In this document: positions 52,576 to 61,823 of the stretch, one piece after another
Position numbering within the stretch: position 1 is the first letter of the stretch
How the letters are laid out: every line of letters begins with the position of its first letter
Assembly (NCBI GenBank): GCA_041913905.1
Contig: JAYSEK010000005.1
Span: 62,001-126,000 of the forward strand
From: Roseateles_B sp041913905
GTDB taxonomy: Bacteria; Pseudomonadota; Gammaproteobacteria; Burkholderiales; Burkholderiaceae_C
Direction of reading: 5' to 3'
DNA: 64,000 nucleotides
Position numbers and translations under genes: made by a program
Notes under the pieces: generated by a model
What the model was told of the DNA's origin: nothing
What the model saw: only the letters and a program-made list of their open reading frames with translations
The model's database searches: none

Positions 52576-54471
52576 TCAGCGGGTATGCGAGGTGAGCTTG
52601 GCCAGCGGTGTCGCCACGCCGACGCCAGGCGCGGTACGGCGGGCACCGGCATCCCGGGGCTGCTCCAGCGCGGCCTTGTCGTCGTCGTCCATGAGCTGCA
52701 TCGCCTCGGGATTGCGGCGCAGGGCGACGCCCACGGCCAGGATGTCGATCACCAGCAGGTGCAGGATGCGGCTGACCATGGGCAGATGGGTGCTGACATC
52801 CTCGACGTGATCGATGATCAGTGCCGCGTCGGCCTTGCGTGCCAGTGGCGACTGGCTGGCGGTGATGGCGATCACCGTGGCGCCGCGCGCATGCGCCTTC
52901 TCCACCACCTCCAGCAGCTGGGGCAGGCGGCCCGAACTGCTGATCACCACGGCCACATCGCCGGGGCGCAGCACGTCGGCGGCCAGTTGCTGCAGGCGGG
53001 GATCGGTGTAGGCGGCGCATGAGACGCCGAAGCGCAGGAACTTGAACTGCGCGTCCTGCGCCACCACGCCGTAATGGCCGGCGGCGTAGAACTCGATGCG
53101 ACCGGCCTGCAGGAGCAGCTGGATGGCGCGGTCGATCATTTCCCGGTTGAGCTGGCTGCGCACCTGCAGGATGGCCGAAGCCGTGTTGCCCAGCACCTTG
53201 GCGCCCAGTTCCACCATGGAGTCGTCCATGTTGACCTGGGTGTGCGTCACGGGCACGGTGCCGGTGAGGCCTGAGGCCAGGCGCAGCTTGAAGTCCGACA
53301 GGCCCTCGCAGCCCAGCGAGCGGCAGAAGCGGATCACCGTGGGCTGGCTGACCTGCGCCGCGCGGGCGATGTCGGCGATGGGTGCATTCAGCACGTCGCG
53401 CGGATGGGCCAGCACATGCTCGGCCACGCGCAATTCCGCCGGCGACAGCTCGGTGCGCGCCCGGCGGATCTGGCCCAGGATGGCGGCGCCGGTGCTGCTC
53501 TGCAGGCTCTTGAGCTGGGCATCGAGAATCGCCGATGCGCCCTTGAACGTGGCGTTCTCGGCCGTGATCACATAGGTGGGAATGCCGGCCACATAGGCGC
53601 TGAAGCGGCCCTTGTCCTCGAAGCGGCTGCGGAAGGGCGAGCGGGCGAAATACTCGCCCAGGCGCGGCACGATGCCGCCGCCGATGTAGATGCCGCCTAA
53701 AGCACCCAGCGTCACCGCCAGATTGGCCGCGGCGGTGCCCAGCAGCGCACAGAACACCTCCAGGGCTTCGGCGCAGACGGCGTCCCGGCCGTCCAGCGCA
53801 GCCTGGGTAATGTCGGGAGCGGTCAAGGGCTTGGCAGCTTCGCCGGCGCGGTCCGCCAGCGCGCGGTAGATCAGTTCCAGGCCGGGGCCTGACACGAGCC
53901 GTTCGAAGGAGACATGGTCGAACTGGCGCCAGGCGAAGCGCAGGATGGCCAGCTCGCGCTCGTCCCTCGGGGCGAAGCTGGTATGACCGCCTTCGGAGCC
54001 CAGCGAGATCCAGGCGTCACCCGCGGGAATCAGCCCGGACACGCCCAGGCCGGAGCCCGAGCCCAGCACGCCCACCACGCTCTGCCGCCGGGCTTCACCG
54101 CCGCCGATCTGGTGCAGGTCGCCCGGCCCCAGGCGCGGGATGGCCATGGCCAGGGCGGTGAAGTCGTTCACCACCACCAGCGTGTCCAGGCCGAGGCGCT
54201 GGCGCATCTCCTCGATCGAGAACTGCCAGTGGTAGTTGGTCATCCGGACCTGGTCCCCCTCCACCGGGTTGGCAATGGCGATGGCCGCATGCTCGATGCG
54301 CGCGCCGCCCAGCCCGTCCAGATAGGCCGAGACGGCGGCATGGAAGTCCGCGTAGTCCGCGCAGCGCAGCGAGGCGCTGTGGCTGAACTCGCCCGGGCTG
54401 CTCTCCAGGGCGAAGCGCGCGTAGGTGCCGCCGATGTCGGCGATCAGTCGGGAGCTGTCGTAGGGGCTCAT
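52576..54471 (-). CDS. Glucokinase-RpiR regulator fusion
   Basis: This 631-aa protein joins two known modules, as in Burkholderia. Residues ~1-330 are a glucokinase: LIADIGGTYARFAL (phosphate), VVNDFTALAMAIPR (catalytic Asp), LGSEGGHTSFAPRDE (metal/glucose Glu and His) and GGIYIGGGIVPRLGEYF. The ATP loop reads GSGSGLGVSGL instead of the usual GPGTGLGV. Residues ~340-600 are an RpiR regulator with an HTH (IADIARAAQVSQPTVIRFCRSLG) and a SIS sugar-phosphate domain (DVAVVISSSGRLPQLLEVVEKA). It may both form glucose-6-phosphate and sense a related sugar phosphate. Confidence 0.93.
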   Translation of the reverse strand: MSPYDSSRLIADIGGTYARFALESSPGEFSHSASLRCADYADFHAAVSAYLDGLGGARIEHAAIAIANPVEGDQVRMTNYHWQFSIEEMRQRLGLDTLVVVNDFTALAMAIPRLGPGDLHQIGGGEARRQSVVGVLGSGSGLGVSGLIPAGDAWISLGSEGGHTSFAPRDERELAILRFAWRQFDHVSFERLVSGPGLELIYRALADRAGEAAKPLTAPDITQAALDGRDAVCAEALEVFCALLGTAAANLAVTLGALGGIYIGGGIVPRLGEYFARSPFRSRFEDKGRFSAYVAGIPTYVITAENATFKGASAILDAQLKSLQSSTGAAILGQIRRARTELSPAELRVAEHVLAHPRDVLNAPIADIARAAQVSQPTVIRFCRSLGCEGLSDFKLRLASGLTGTVPVTHTQVNMDDSMVELGAKVLGNTASAILQVRSQLNREMIDRAIQLLLQAGRIEFYAAGHYGVVAQDAQFKFLRFGVSCAAYTDPRLQQLAADVLRPGDVAVVISSSGRLPQLLEVVEKAHARGATVIAITASQSPLARKADAALIIDHVEDVSTHLPMVSRILHLLVIDILAVGVALRRNPEAMQLMDDDDKAALEQPRDAGARRTAPGVGVATPLAKLTSHTR

Positions 54472-54703
54472 GGGATGGTGGTGGTGTAACGCAACTACAG
54501 GGCCCAGGCATCAGTACATCCCCAGGGACGCATGCAATACAGCAGATGCGGCCCCGCCGATGCGGACGGTGTTTGCCATATTGTGGAACGAAACGTCGAT
54601 AGGACAGGGACTTGCTGAAGATTTCTTCCATATGACTTGCGATACCCCCAGCTTGCCTTGGCGTTCATGCAGGCCCGGGCATGCGAGAGCTTGTCATGTT
54701 GAT

Positions 54704-54755
54704 GTAGTTTTGCTACCTTCTGTGGAATCAAATGCGCTTGTAAAACTACAAGCGC
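54704..54755. promoter_or_regulatory. Palindromes between the divergent glucokinase genes
   Basis: GTAG-TTTTG-CTAC (54704-54716) and the perfect 9-bp-arm palindrome GCGCTTGTA-AAAC-TACAAGCGC (54734-54755) lie 43-94 bp before the 54798 ORF and about 260 bp before the fusion gene. They share GTAGTTTT/AAAACTAC halves. The RpiR domain of the divergent fusion is one candidate binding protein. The rest of 54472-54797 shows no gene. Confidence 0.55.
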
Positions 54756-54797
54756 TTCGACGGGCAAGCCTGGTGCCCGGAGACACAGGAAGAATTC

Positions 54798-54905
54798 ATG
54801 ACAGACAAGAAGACAGGGTGCCTGAACCCGGCCTGGCCGGTTCCCGTGCCATTCATTGCGCTGGCGCAGGACAGCGGCTCGCTGCGGCAGGGGTGTGGCG
54901 CGTGA
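54798..54905 (+). CDS. 35-aa leader ORF coupled to second glucokinase
   Basis: ATG 54798 follows a very good ribosome site (AGGAAG, 7 bp away) and opens a 35-codon frame. Its TGA (54903-54905) overlaps the GTG start of the glucokinase gene (GTGA). The glucokinase start itself lacks a strong site, so ribosomes may reach it by re-initiation after translating this leader. It could instead mark a frameshift that removed an N-terminal extension, but the glucokinase fold is complete without it. Confidence 0.5.
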   Translation: MTDKKTGCLNPAWPVPVPFIALAQDSGSLRQGCGA

Positions 54906-55918
54906 GCGGCCAGGAGGATCTGTACCCCTGGCTGGTGGCGGACGTGGGCGGCAGCAATGCGCGCTTCGGCTGGGTGGCGTTGCCCGGCGCTCCCGTGACG
55001 GCCCAGCGCAGTCTCGCGGTGCAGGACTTTCCGTCCTTGGAGGCTGCCGCGTGCAGCTATCTGCTGGCCCTGGAGGTCGACTGCCGAGAGCAGGGGCTCC
55101 CGTTTCGCGCGCCGCGCCATGCGGCCGTGGCGGTGGCGACCGCCATCGCGGGTGACGAGGTGGTGCTCACCAACAGCCACTGGCGCTTTTCGCAGCGAGC
55201 CTTGCAGGCGGCGCTGCAACTTCGAGGGCTGCGCGTCCTGAACGACTTCGAGGCTTTGGCGCTTTCGCTCCCGCGTCTGCGCCCGGAGCAGGTCCGCGCC
55301 TGGGGTGGCCAGGCCCCCGAGGCCGCTGGCTGCATGGCTGTGATCGGCCCGGGCACCGGCCTGGGCGTGGCGGCCGTGGTGCAGACCGGGCAGGGGTGGC
55401 TGGCACTGCCGGGCGAGGGTGGGCATGCCACGCTGGCGCCGGCAGACGACTTCGAGAGTGCATTGCTTGCGCATGTCCGCGGCCGCTATGCCCATGTGTC
55501 CGCCGAGCGCCTGCTGTCCGGCATCGGCTTGCCCATTCTTCATGAGGCGGTGGTGGCGGTGCTGGGTGGCAGCGCGCTGCCAGCGCCCCTGGCTCCGGAG
55601 CGCATCGTGGAGCGCGGGCTGGCCGGCCTGGATCCGCTGTGCGAACGGACGCTGGCGTGCTTCTGCGCCATGCTCGGCGGCTTTGCCGGCAGCGTGGCCT
55701 TGACCCTGGGGGCGCGCGGCGGTGTCTACGTGGGCGGCGGCATCGTGCCGCGGCTGGGTGACTACTTCTTCCAGTCCCGCTTTCGTGAGCGCTTCGAGGC
55801 CAAGGGCCGCTTCCAGCCCTATCTGGCCGGCATTCCCACGGTGTTGATCACGGACACCTTGGCGGCCATGGGGGGCGTCGCCTTGGCGATCGAGCAGTCG
55901 CTCCAGGCTGCTTCCTGA
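54902..55918 (+). CDS. glk: Glucokinase (second copy)
   Basis: This 338-aa glucokinase has all core motifs: LVADVGGSNARFGW (phosphate 1), RVLNDFEALALSLPRL (catalytic Asp), VIGPGTGLGVAAVV (ATP loop), LPGEGGHATLAPADD (Glu/His) and GGVYVGGGIVPRLGDYFFQ. It lacks the regulator domain of the divergent fusion. The start is taken as GTG 54902, overlapping a 35-codon leader. With the TonB-dependent receptor downstream it forms a probable glucoside or oligosaccharide uptake locus. Confidence 0.92.
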   Translation: MSGQEDLYPWLVADVGGSNARFGWVALPGAPVTAQRSLAVQDFPSLEAAACSYLLALEVDCREQGLPFRAPRHAAVAVATAIAGDEVVLTNSHWRFSQRALQAALQLRGLRVLNDFEALALSLPRLRPEQVRAWGGQAPEAAGCMAVIGPGTGLGVAAVVQTGQGWLALPGEGGHATLAPADDFESALLAHVRGRYAHVSAERLLSGIGLPILHEAVVAVLGGSALPAPLAPERIVERGLAGLDPLCERTLACFCAMLGGFAGSVALTLGARGGVYVGGGIVPRLGDYFFQSRFRERFEAKGRFQPYLAGIPTVLITDTLAAMGGVALAIEQSLQAAS

Positions 55919-55937
55919 GCATGCTTTGGTCATTTGC

Positions 55938-55954
55938 ATGTAGTTGACCTACAT
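55938..55954. promoter_or_regulatory. Palindrome upstream of TonB-dependent receptor
   Basis: ATGTAG-TTGAC-CTACAT is a perfect inverted repeat 243 bp before the receptor start and 20 bp after the glucokinase stop. It shares the GTAG-N5-CTAC core with the palindrome at 54704-54716, suggesting a common regulator for both promoters. Confidence 0.5.
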
Positions 55955-56196
55955 ACCTGTGACAAGCTCCACCCCTTTGTTTGGTTTGATCTGGATGAAA
56001 AGCAGGTGATTACCCTTGGTTTGACGCAAATTTTGATGCTTTTTGGCATCGATAGGGGATGCTAAGGGTTTTCTTCGTGTTGTCTCAAGATCTAGTTTTA
56101 GTACAGAATTGTTTCAAGCAGGGTTCCATGGCGCCGCAGTCCCAGCCGTCCTGAGGGGCGCGGCAGCAGTTGTTCAAAGAGCTACAGGAGACAAGG

Positions 56197-58878
56197 ATGA
56201 AAAACGTGCAAGTCCATCGCGACACCTTTCGTTTGAGCCCCGTCGTTGCAGGCTGCGCGCTGCTGATGCTGGCGGCGGGCGCCCAGGCGCAGCAGGCGCA
56301 AAACGACAACAAGCTGGACACGGTCACCGTGACCGGCATCCGCAAGGGCATCGAGGACGCGATCTCCGTCAAGAAGAACGCTACCTCCGTGGTGGAGTCC
56401 ATCTCGGCCGAGGACATCGGCAAGCTGCCTGACATCAGCATCGCCGAGTCGATCTCGCGCCTGCCCGGTCTGGCGGCCCAGCGCGTCAACGGCCAGGCTC
56501 AGCAGATCAGCATCCGCGGCACGGCGCCGGACCTGTCGTCCGCGCTGCTCAACGGCCGTGAGCAGGTCAGCACCAGTGGCGACCGCTATGTGGAGTACGA
56601 CCAGTACCCGTCCGAACTGATCAGCGCCGTCACGGTGTACAAGACCGGCGACGCCTCCCTCGTGGGCCAGGGCCTGGCCGGCACGGTGAATCTGCAGACC
56701 GTCAAGCCGCTGGCCTTCAGCAAGCGCACCATGGCGGTCAACATCCGCGGCGAGAAGAATTCCAACGGCGCGATCGCCGATGGCGCGCCGTCGACCGGCA
56801 ACCGCGTCAGCGCGTCCTACATCGACCAGTTCGCCGACAAGACCCTGGGCCTGGCCCTGGGCTTTGCGCACAGCGACCACCCCGTCAGCCGCTATCAGTT
56901 CGAGACCTGGAACTGGGTCAAGAACGGCGGCAACCTGAGCGGTGCCGGCGCTGCCGACAAGACGGCCCTGTACCCGCAAGGTTTCAAGGGCCTGGACTAC
57001 GTCGGCCGCGAGAAGCGCGACGGCGTGATGGGCGTGCTCGAATACCGCCCGAACCACCAGTTCAGCTCGACCCTGGACATCTACCACTCCAAGTTCAGCT
57101 ACGACGAAACCCGCCGCGGCATGGAAGTGCCCTTCGAGAACTGGTCGGGCGCCACCTTCAACTCGACCACCATCACCAACGGCCTGGCGCTCGCCGGCAC
57201 CTTGCAGGCCACACCGGTGGTGCGCAACAACCTGCTGACGCGCTCCGACAAGCTCAACGCCATCGGCTGGAACAACAAGTGGGTGGCTGACAAGTGGACC
57301 ACGGTGCTGGACCTGAGCCACTCCACCGCCGATCACGACGAGACCCTGATCGAGCTGAATTCCGGCCTGGGCGCTGACACCATCAGCTACAACTACAACG
57401 GCCCGGTGCCGACCTTCAAGTTCGGCAAGGCCTATGACAGCAATGCCAGCGTCAAGCTGGGCGGCCCTTTCGGCAATGGCTATGTCAACGTGCCCAGCTT
57501 CCGCGACAAGCTGGACGCCGTGCGCCTGGACTTCTCGCGCGACTTCGATGCCGGCGTCATCACCAGCGTCGACTTCGGCCTGAACTACTCGCGCCGCGAA
57601 AAGAGCCGCCAGCACCTGGAGACCGGCTTCAGCGCAAAGAGTGCCGACTTCGCCAGCGCCGACCTGCTCGCACCGACCGATCTCTCCCGCGTGGGCCTGC
57701 CCTCCATCCTGGCCTGGGACATCGACAAGGTGCTGGCACACAACTTCGGCCCCTACACGCCGGCCGTGCTGAACCCCTGGGGTGCCACCAAGAACTGGCA
57801 GATCAAGGAGAACGTGACCACGGTCTTCGCCAAGGCCAATCTGGAGACCGAACTGCTGGGCCGTCCGGTGCGCGGCAACGTGGGCCTGCAGGTGGTCAAC
57901 ACCGACCAGAGCTCCACCTCCAACACGCTGCTGCAGTGGCCGCTGGCCGCCCTGGTGCCGATCCAGGACGGCAAGAAGTACACCGACGTGCTGCCCTCGG
58001 TGAACCTGTCCTGGAGCCTGCCTGACCAGCAGCAGCTGCGCTTTGGCGCCGGCCAGGCCATCGCCCGCCCCAAGCTGGATGACCTGAACGCCTCCTTCCA
58101 GGTGGGCCTGTCCGCCGGCAACACCGGTACGCCCAGCGGCAGCGGCGGCAACCCCAAGCTGGATCCCTGGAAGTCGGACTACCTGGACCTGTCCTGGGAA
58201 AAGTACTTTGGCAGCAAGGGCTATGTGGCGGTGGCCGGCTTCTACAAGCGCCTGAAGTCCTACATCTACAACGTCACCTCGCCCTACGACTTCAAGGACT
58301 ATCCGCTGACCGGCACCGCACCGGATGGCACGCCGATCAAGCCCAGCACCACGATCGGCACCATCACGCATCCGGAGAATGGCCAGGGCGGTTCGCTGCG
58401 CGGGCTGGAGTTCTCGCTGTCCGTGCCGCTGGAGATGGTCAGCCCCTCGCTGAAGGGCTTTGGCGTGCAGGGCAACCTCTCGCTGACCGACAGCTCCATC
58501 AACGTCAAGGATTCGCGCTTCGGCGAGCAGGCGCTGCCGCTGCCGGGCCTGTCCAAGAACGTGCTGAACCTGACGGCCTACTACGAGAACAACGGCTACT
58601 CCTTCCGCGTCAGCCAGCGTCATCGCGCCAGCTTCCTGGGCTCCATCGGCGGCCCCGGCGGCACCAGCGAGAAGACCTTCATCAAGGCGGACACGGTGGT
58701 GGACCTGCAACTGGGCTACGAGATCCAGGAAGGCAGCTACAAAGGCCTGTCCTTCCTGCTGCAGGTCAACAACCTGACGAACTCGGCCTTCCAGACCTAC
58801 TCCGGCAGCGAGGACCGCTACCGTGGCTGGGAGAAGTACGGTCGCCAGACCCTGCTGGGCGTGAACTACAAGCTCTGA
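56197..58878 (+). CDS. TonB-dependent outer-membrane receptor (Xanthomonas/Caulobacter type)
   Basis: This 893-aa receptor has a signal peptide (about residues 1-29, ending GAQAQQ), a TonB box-like segment (DTVTVTGIR), a plug domain (about residues 45-170; SAEDIGKLPDISIAESISRLPG; ISIRG; GTVNLQT) and a C-terminal beta-barrel ending LLGVNYKL. The pattern fits the carbohydrate-linked TonB-Xanth-Caul subfamily. GGAGACAAGG precedes ATG 56197. Clustering with two glucokinases suggests uptake of a glucose-containing oligosaccharide; the substrate is inferred. A TonB-family gene lies at 683-1327 but is not linked. Confidence 0.93.
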   Translation: MKNVQVHRDTFRLSPVVAGCALLMLAAGAQAQQAQNDNKLDTVTVTGIRKGIEDAISVKKNATSVVESISAEDIGKLPDISIAESISRLPGLAAQRVNGQAQQISIRGTAPDLSSALLNGREQVSTSGDRYVEYDQYPSELISAVTVYKTGDASLVGQGLAGTVNLQTVKPLAFSKRTMAVNIRGEKNSNGAIADGAPSTGNRVSASYIDQFADKTLGLALGFAHSDHPVSRYQFETWNWVKNGGNLSGAGAADKTALYPQGFKGLDYVGREKRDGVMGVLEYRPNHQFSSTLDIYHSKFSYDETRRGMEVPFENWSGATFNSTTITNGLALAGTLQATPVVRNNLLTRSDKLNAIGWNNKWVADKWTTVLDLSHSTADHDETLIELNSGLGADTISYNYNGPVPTFKFGKAYDSNASVKLGGPFGNGYVNVPSFRDKLDAVRLDFSRDFDAGVITSVDFGLNYSRREKSRQHLETGFSAKSADFASADLLAPTDLSRVGLPSILAWDIDKVLAHNFGPYTPAVLNPWGATKNWQIKENVTTVFAKANLETELLGRPVRGNVGLQVVNTDQSSTSNTLLQWPLAALVPIQDGKKYTDVLPSVNLSWSLPDQQQLRFGAGQAIARPKLDDLNASFQVGLSAGNTGTPSGSGGNPKLDPWKSDYLDLSWEKYFGSKGYVAVAGFYKRLKSYIYNVTSPYDFKDYPLTGTAPDGTPIKPSTTIGTITHPENGQGGSLRGLEFSLSVPLEMVSPSLKGFGVQGNLSLTDSSINVKDSRFGEQALPLPGLSKNVLNLTAYYENNGYSFRVSQRHRASFLGSIGGPGGTSEKTFIKADTVVDLQLGYEIQEGSYKGLSFLLQVNNLTNSAFQTYSGSEDRYRGWEKYGRQTLLGVNYKL

Positions 58879-58905
58879 TCCCTTCATCAAGCACCAATGC
58901 CTTTG

Positions 58906-58936
58906 AACCGGCCGGGGAAACCTGGCCGGTTTTTTT
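58906..58936 (+). terminator. Intrinsic terminator of receptor gene
   Basis: AACCGGCC (58906-58913) pairs with GGCCGGTT (58924-58931) across a 10-nt loop and is followed by a T-run to 58936. It lies 27 bp after the receptor stop. Confidence 0.9.
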
Positions 58937-59043
58937 CATGGTGAGACGTCAAGACCTGGTCCATCGCCCCGCGAGGCCTGCGGGCTTGCAGTTCGGACAA
59001 GGCTGGCTAGCATGCGAGGATTCCAGAGCCCGAGGAACCGACC

Positions 59044-59493
59044 ATGGCTGAGACGCATGCCGTTCATCTTCAGCGCATCCTGCGCGCGCCACCCGAACGC
59101 GTCTACCGCGCCTTCCTGGATCCCGCGGCGCTGTGCAAATGGCTGCCGCCGCATGGCTTCACCGCCCAGGTTCATGAGCTGGATGCGCGGGTCGGTGGCC
59201 GTTTTCGCATGTCCTTCACCCACTTCGGCAGCGGCCACAGCCACAGCTTCCATGGCGAGTACCTGGAGCTGGTGCCCCACACGCTGATCCGCCACACGGA
59301 CCAGTTCGACGACCCGAACCTGCCGGGCGTGCTGAATGTGACCATCCGCCTGCGCGCCGTGTCCTGCGGCACCGAGCTCGACGTGGTCCAGGCAGGCATC
59401 CCTGCCGTGATCCCGAACGAAGCCTGCCTGCTGGGCTGGCAGGAGTCGCTGGTCCTGCTGGCGCAGTTGGTCGAGCCGGCCGTCCCCGGCTGA
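59044..59493 (+). CDS. SRPBCC (AHSA1-like) protein
   Basis: This 149-aa START-like helix-grip protein has VHLQRILRAPPERVYRAFLDPAALCKWLPP at the N-terminus, VGGRFRMSFTHFGSG, and the long C-terminal helix GWQESLVLLAQLVE. AHSA1-like proteins bind hydrophobic ligands; many are small stress or antibiotic-related proteins. An upstream GAGGAACC supports the start. It stands alone between the receptor terminator and the next lipoprotein gene. Confidence 0.88.
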   Translation: MAETHAVHLQRILRAPPERVYRAFLDPAALCKWLPPHGFTAQVHELDARVGGRFRMSFTHFGSGHSHSFHGEYLELVPHTLIRHTDQFDDPNLPGVLNVTIRLRAVSCGTELDVVQAGIPAVIPNEACLLGWQESLVLLAQLVEPAVPG

Positions 59494-59628
59494 ACACCGC
59501 TGGGCCGCCTGCCATGGTGACCGCCAGCCGCACAGAGAAGGGCGCCACGCTCGCGCAGACCGTGAAGACCCGGTGGTGGCCGCGCAGGCATTGGTCTACA
59601 AAGGCGGCTTCATCGCAGGGAGACTGCC

Positions 59629-60747
59629 ATGTCGCTTCCGTCCGTTCACGGGCCTGCCGGCCGGTCCGTCCGCTGGATCCTTCTGGGCGCCATCGTCACC
59701 CTGCTGCAGGCTTGCCAGCCGGCGGGCAAGATGCCTGACAACGCCGGCCCGAGCGCTGCGTCCGGCGCCGCATCGGGGACGGTGCAGCCCACTTTGGCCG
59801 GTTATCACGACAATGCCGGCCGCGAGGATGCGCTGTCCGGCGGCGTGCGCATGATCCCCGTCACCACGCCCAAGGGCACGTTCAAGGTCTGGACCAAGCG
59901 CGTCGGCAACAACCCGCGCATCAAGGTGCTGCTGCTGCATGGCGGCCCTGGCGCCACGCATGAGTACTTCGAGGCCTTCGACAGCTATTTCCCCGGCGAA
60001 GGCATCGAGTACTACTACTACGACCAGCTGGGCTCGGCCTACAGCGAGCAGCCCAAGGACGGCAGCCTCTGGGAGCTGGACCGCTTCGTGGAAGAGGTGG
60101 AGCAGGTTCGCCAGGCCCTGAAGCTGGACAAGAGCAACTTCTACCTGCTGGGCCACTCCTGGGGTGGCCTGCTGGCGACGGAATACGCGCTGAAGTACCA
60201 GCAGCATCTCAAGGGGCTGGTGATCTCCAACATGATGGCCAGCATCCCCGAGTACGTGCGCTACGCCGAGCGCACGCTGATGCCCGCCATGGACCCTCAG
60301 GCGCGCAAGGAAATCCTCCAGATCGAGGCAAAGAAGGACTACGACAACCCGCGCTACATGGAGCTGCTGATGCCGCACTACTACGTGCATCACATCCTGC
60401 GCATGCCGCCCGATCAGTGGCCGGACCCGGTCAAGCGCGGTTTCGACAAGACCAACCGCGACGTGTATGTGCCCATGCAAGGCCCCAGCGAGATGAGCTC
60501 CAGCGGCAAGCTGGAGAAGTGGGACCGCATGGCGGACCTGGGCAAGATCACCGTGCCCACGCTGACCATTGGCGGCCAGTTCGACACCATGGATCCCAAG
60601 CACATGGAGAAGATGTCCTCGCTGATGCCCAAGGGCCGCTACCTGCATTGCCCGCGGGGCTCGCACATGTCGATGTACGACGACCAGAAGACCTACTTCC
60701 AGGGCTTGATCCGATTCATCAAGGACGTGGACCAGGGGCGGCCATGA
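59629..60747 (+). CDS. Proline iminopeptidase-like lipoprotein (S33 family)
   Basis: This 372-aa alpha/beta hydrolase has a lipoprotein signal (LLGAIVTLLQAC, Cys at about residue 29). Family motifs are LLLHGGPGATHEYFEAF (oxyanion HGGPG, typical of S33), YYYDQLGSAYSEQP, the nucleophile elbow LLGHSWGGLLATEY and a C-terminal CPRGSHMSMYDD with the catalytic His. It would release N-terminal Pro from peptides in the periplasm, although epoxide or lactone hydrolases share the fold. Its stop overlaps the next gene (ATGA). Confidence 0.9.
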   Translation: MSLPSVHGPAGRSVRWILLGAIVTLLQACQPAGKMPDNAGPSAASGAASGTVQPTLAGYHDNAGREDALSGGVRMIPVTTPKGTFKVWTKRVGNNPRIKVLLLHGGPGATHEYFEAFDSYFPGEGIEYYYYDQLGSAYSEQPKDGSLWELDRFVEEVEQVRQALKLDKSNFYLLGHSWGGLLATEYALKYQQHLKGLVISNMMASIPEYVRYAERTLMPAMDPQARKEILQIEAKKDYDNPRYMELLMPHYYVHHILRMPPDQWPDPVKRGFDKTNRDVYVPMQGPSEMSSSGKLEKWDRMADLGKITVPTLTIGGQFDTMDPKHMEKMSSLMPKGRYLHCPRGSHMSMYDDQKTYFQGLIRFIKDVDQGRP

Positions 60748-61373
60748 AGGGTCAGGTCTTGCCCATCAGTCGTCGGCGGCTGTGCCTGAAGCTCCTGCCC
60801 GCCGGCGCCTGGGCCGCGCTCCTGCCGGTCTCCGCGCGGGCAAAGGCGGGCACCGGCTGGCTGCTGCTGGGCCTGGGTACGGCGGCGGACCGTCCCTATC
60901 GAAGCTGTTCGTTGACCCTGCGCGCCCTGGATGGTGCCGGCGCGGCGCAGGCGCTGCGCTATCCCGCACCGCCCGGCTGGGTCGGCAAGACCTGGCCCTA
61001 TCGGACGCCGCAAGCGCAAGGTGAGCTGCTGCTGCTGGCCCTGCCGGCCGGCGGCTACGAGATCCAGGACTTCGAGCTGATCCAGCAGACCGGCCAGACC
61101 CAGCGCATGGCGAGGGCTCAGCGCCCGCTGAGCCTGCGGATCGACTTGCATGAGGGCCGGATCAGCTACATCGGCCATTACGAGGCGCATGACCAGGGCG
61201 AGCTGGCGCTGCCAAGGGACGTGCTGGTGCTGAGCGACCAACTGGAGGCCGCGCAGCGCCCATGGGCGACCGGTGCCGATCAGTCCCTGCGTCAGAAGGC
61301 GCCCGAACGGCAGCTGCCGGACCTGAGCGCCGTGAAGCACCCGCAGCTGCTGCCGCATCTCGGCGATCGTTGA
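60744..61373 (+). CDS. Exported hypothetical protein
   Basis: This 209-aa protein has an N-terminal export signal with consecutive Arg (SRRRLCLKLLPAGAWAALLPV, ending ARAKA), possibly Tat-compatible. The mature part is beta-rich (LRALDGAGAAQALRYPAPP; GELLLLALPAGGYEIQDFEL) and resembles the DUF2846-like fold of small surface proteins, by pattern only. It is translationally coupled to the peptidase-like lipoprotein, implying a joint role in the envelope. Confidence 0.65.
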   Translation: MKGQVLPISRRRLCLKLLPAGAWAALLPVSARAKAGTGWLLLGLGTAADRPYRSCSLTLRALDGAGAAQALRYPAPPGWVGKTWPYRTPQAQGELLLLALPAGGYEIQDFELIQQTGQTQRMARAQRPLSLRIDLHEGRISYIGHYEAHDQGELALPRDVLVLSDQLEAAQRPWATGADQSLRQKAPERQLPDLSAVKHPQLLPHLGDR

Positions 61374-61393
61374 ACGGAATTCGGAGACAAGCC

Positions 61394-61786
61394 ATGGCCT
61401 TGCGCATCGTCAGACTGGGCAGCCCGCGAGCAGCCGATGAAGGCTTGCGCATCGGCACCGTTCGGCGCCCGCCCCGGGGTGTGCCCAAGAGCGAATTCGC
61501 CAGCGGCAACTGGTACGACGTCTGGTACCCCAATCTGGCGCCCTCGGTCGAGACCATGAAACTGGGCCAGGCTGCCGAGACGCCCGCGCAATGGGCGCAG
61601 TTCATCAAGAAATACCGGGCCGAAATGAGCGAACCGGACGCTGAGCGCACGCTGCAGTTGCTGGCGGCGCTGTCGCATGGCAGCGCCTTCTCCGTGGGCT
61701 GCTACTGCGAGGACGAGTCCCGCTGCCACCGCTCGGTGCTGCGCGAGCTGCTGCGCCAGCATGGCGCGGACATCGCGGCGTGCTAG
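61394..61786 (+). CDS. DUF488-family protein
   Basis: This 130-aa protein has the DUF488 pattern: RLGSPRAADEGLRIGTVRRPPRGVPK, YDVWYPNLAPS, FIKKYRAEMSEP and VGCYCEDESRCHRSVLRELL with the conserved Cys and His. The family is widespread but of unknown biochemical role. GGAGACAAG precedes ATG 61394; the frame is open further left but overlaps the previous gene. Confidence 0.88.
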   Translation: MALRIVRLGSPRAADEGLRIGTVRRPPRGVPKSEFASGNWYDVWYPNLAPSVETMKLGQAAETPAQWAQFIKKYRAEMSEPDAERTLQLLAALSHGSAFSVGCYCEDESRCHRSVLRELLRQHGADIAAC

Positions 61787-61823
61787 GGCCGCGCCGGCCT
61801 GACCGAAGGACGGTGCTTTCGGG

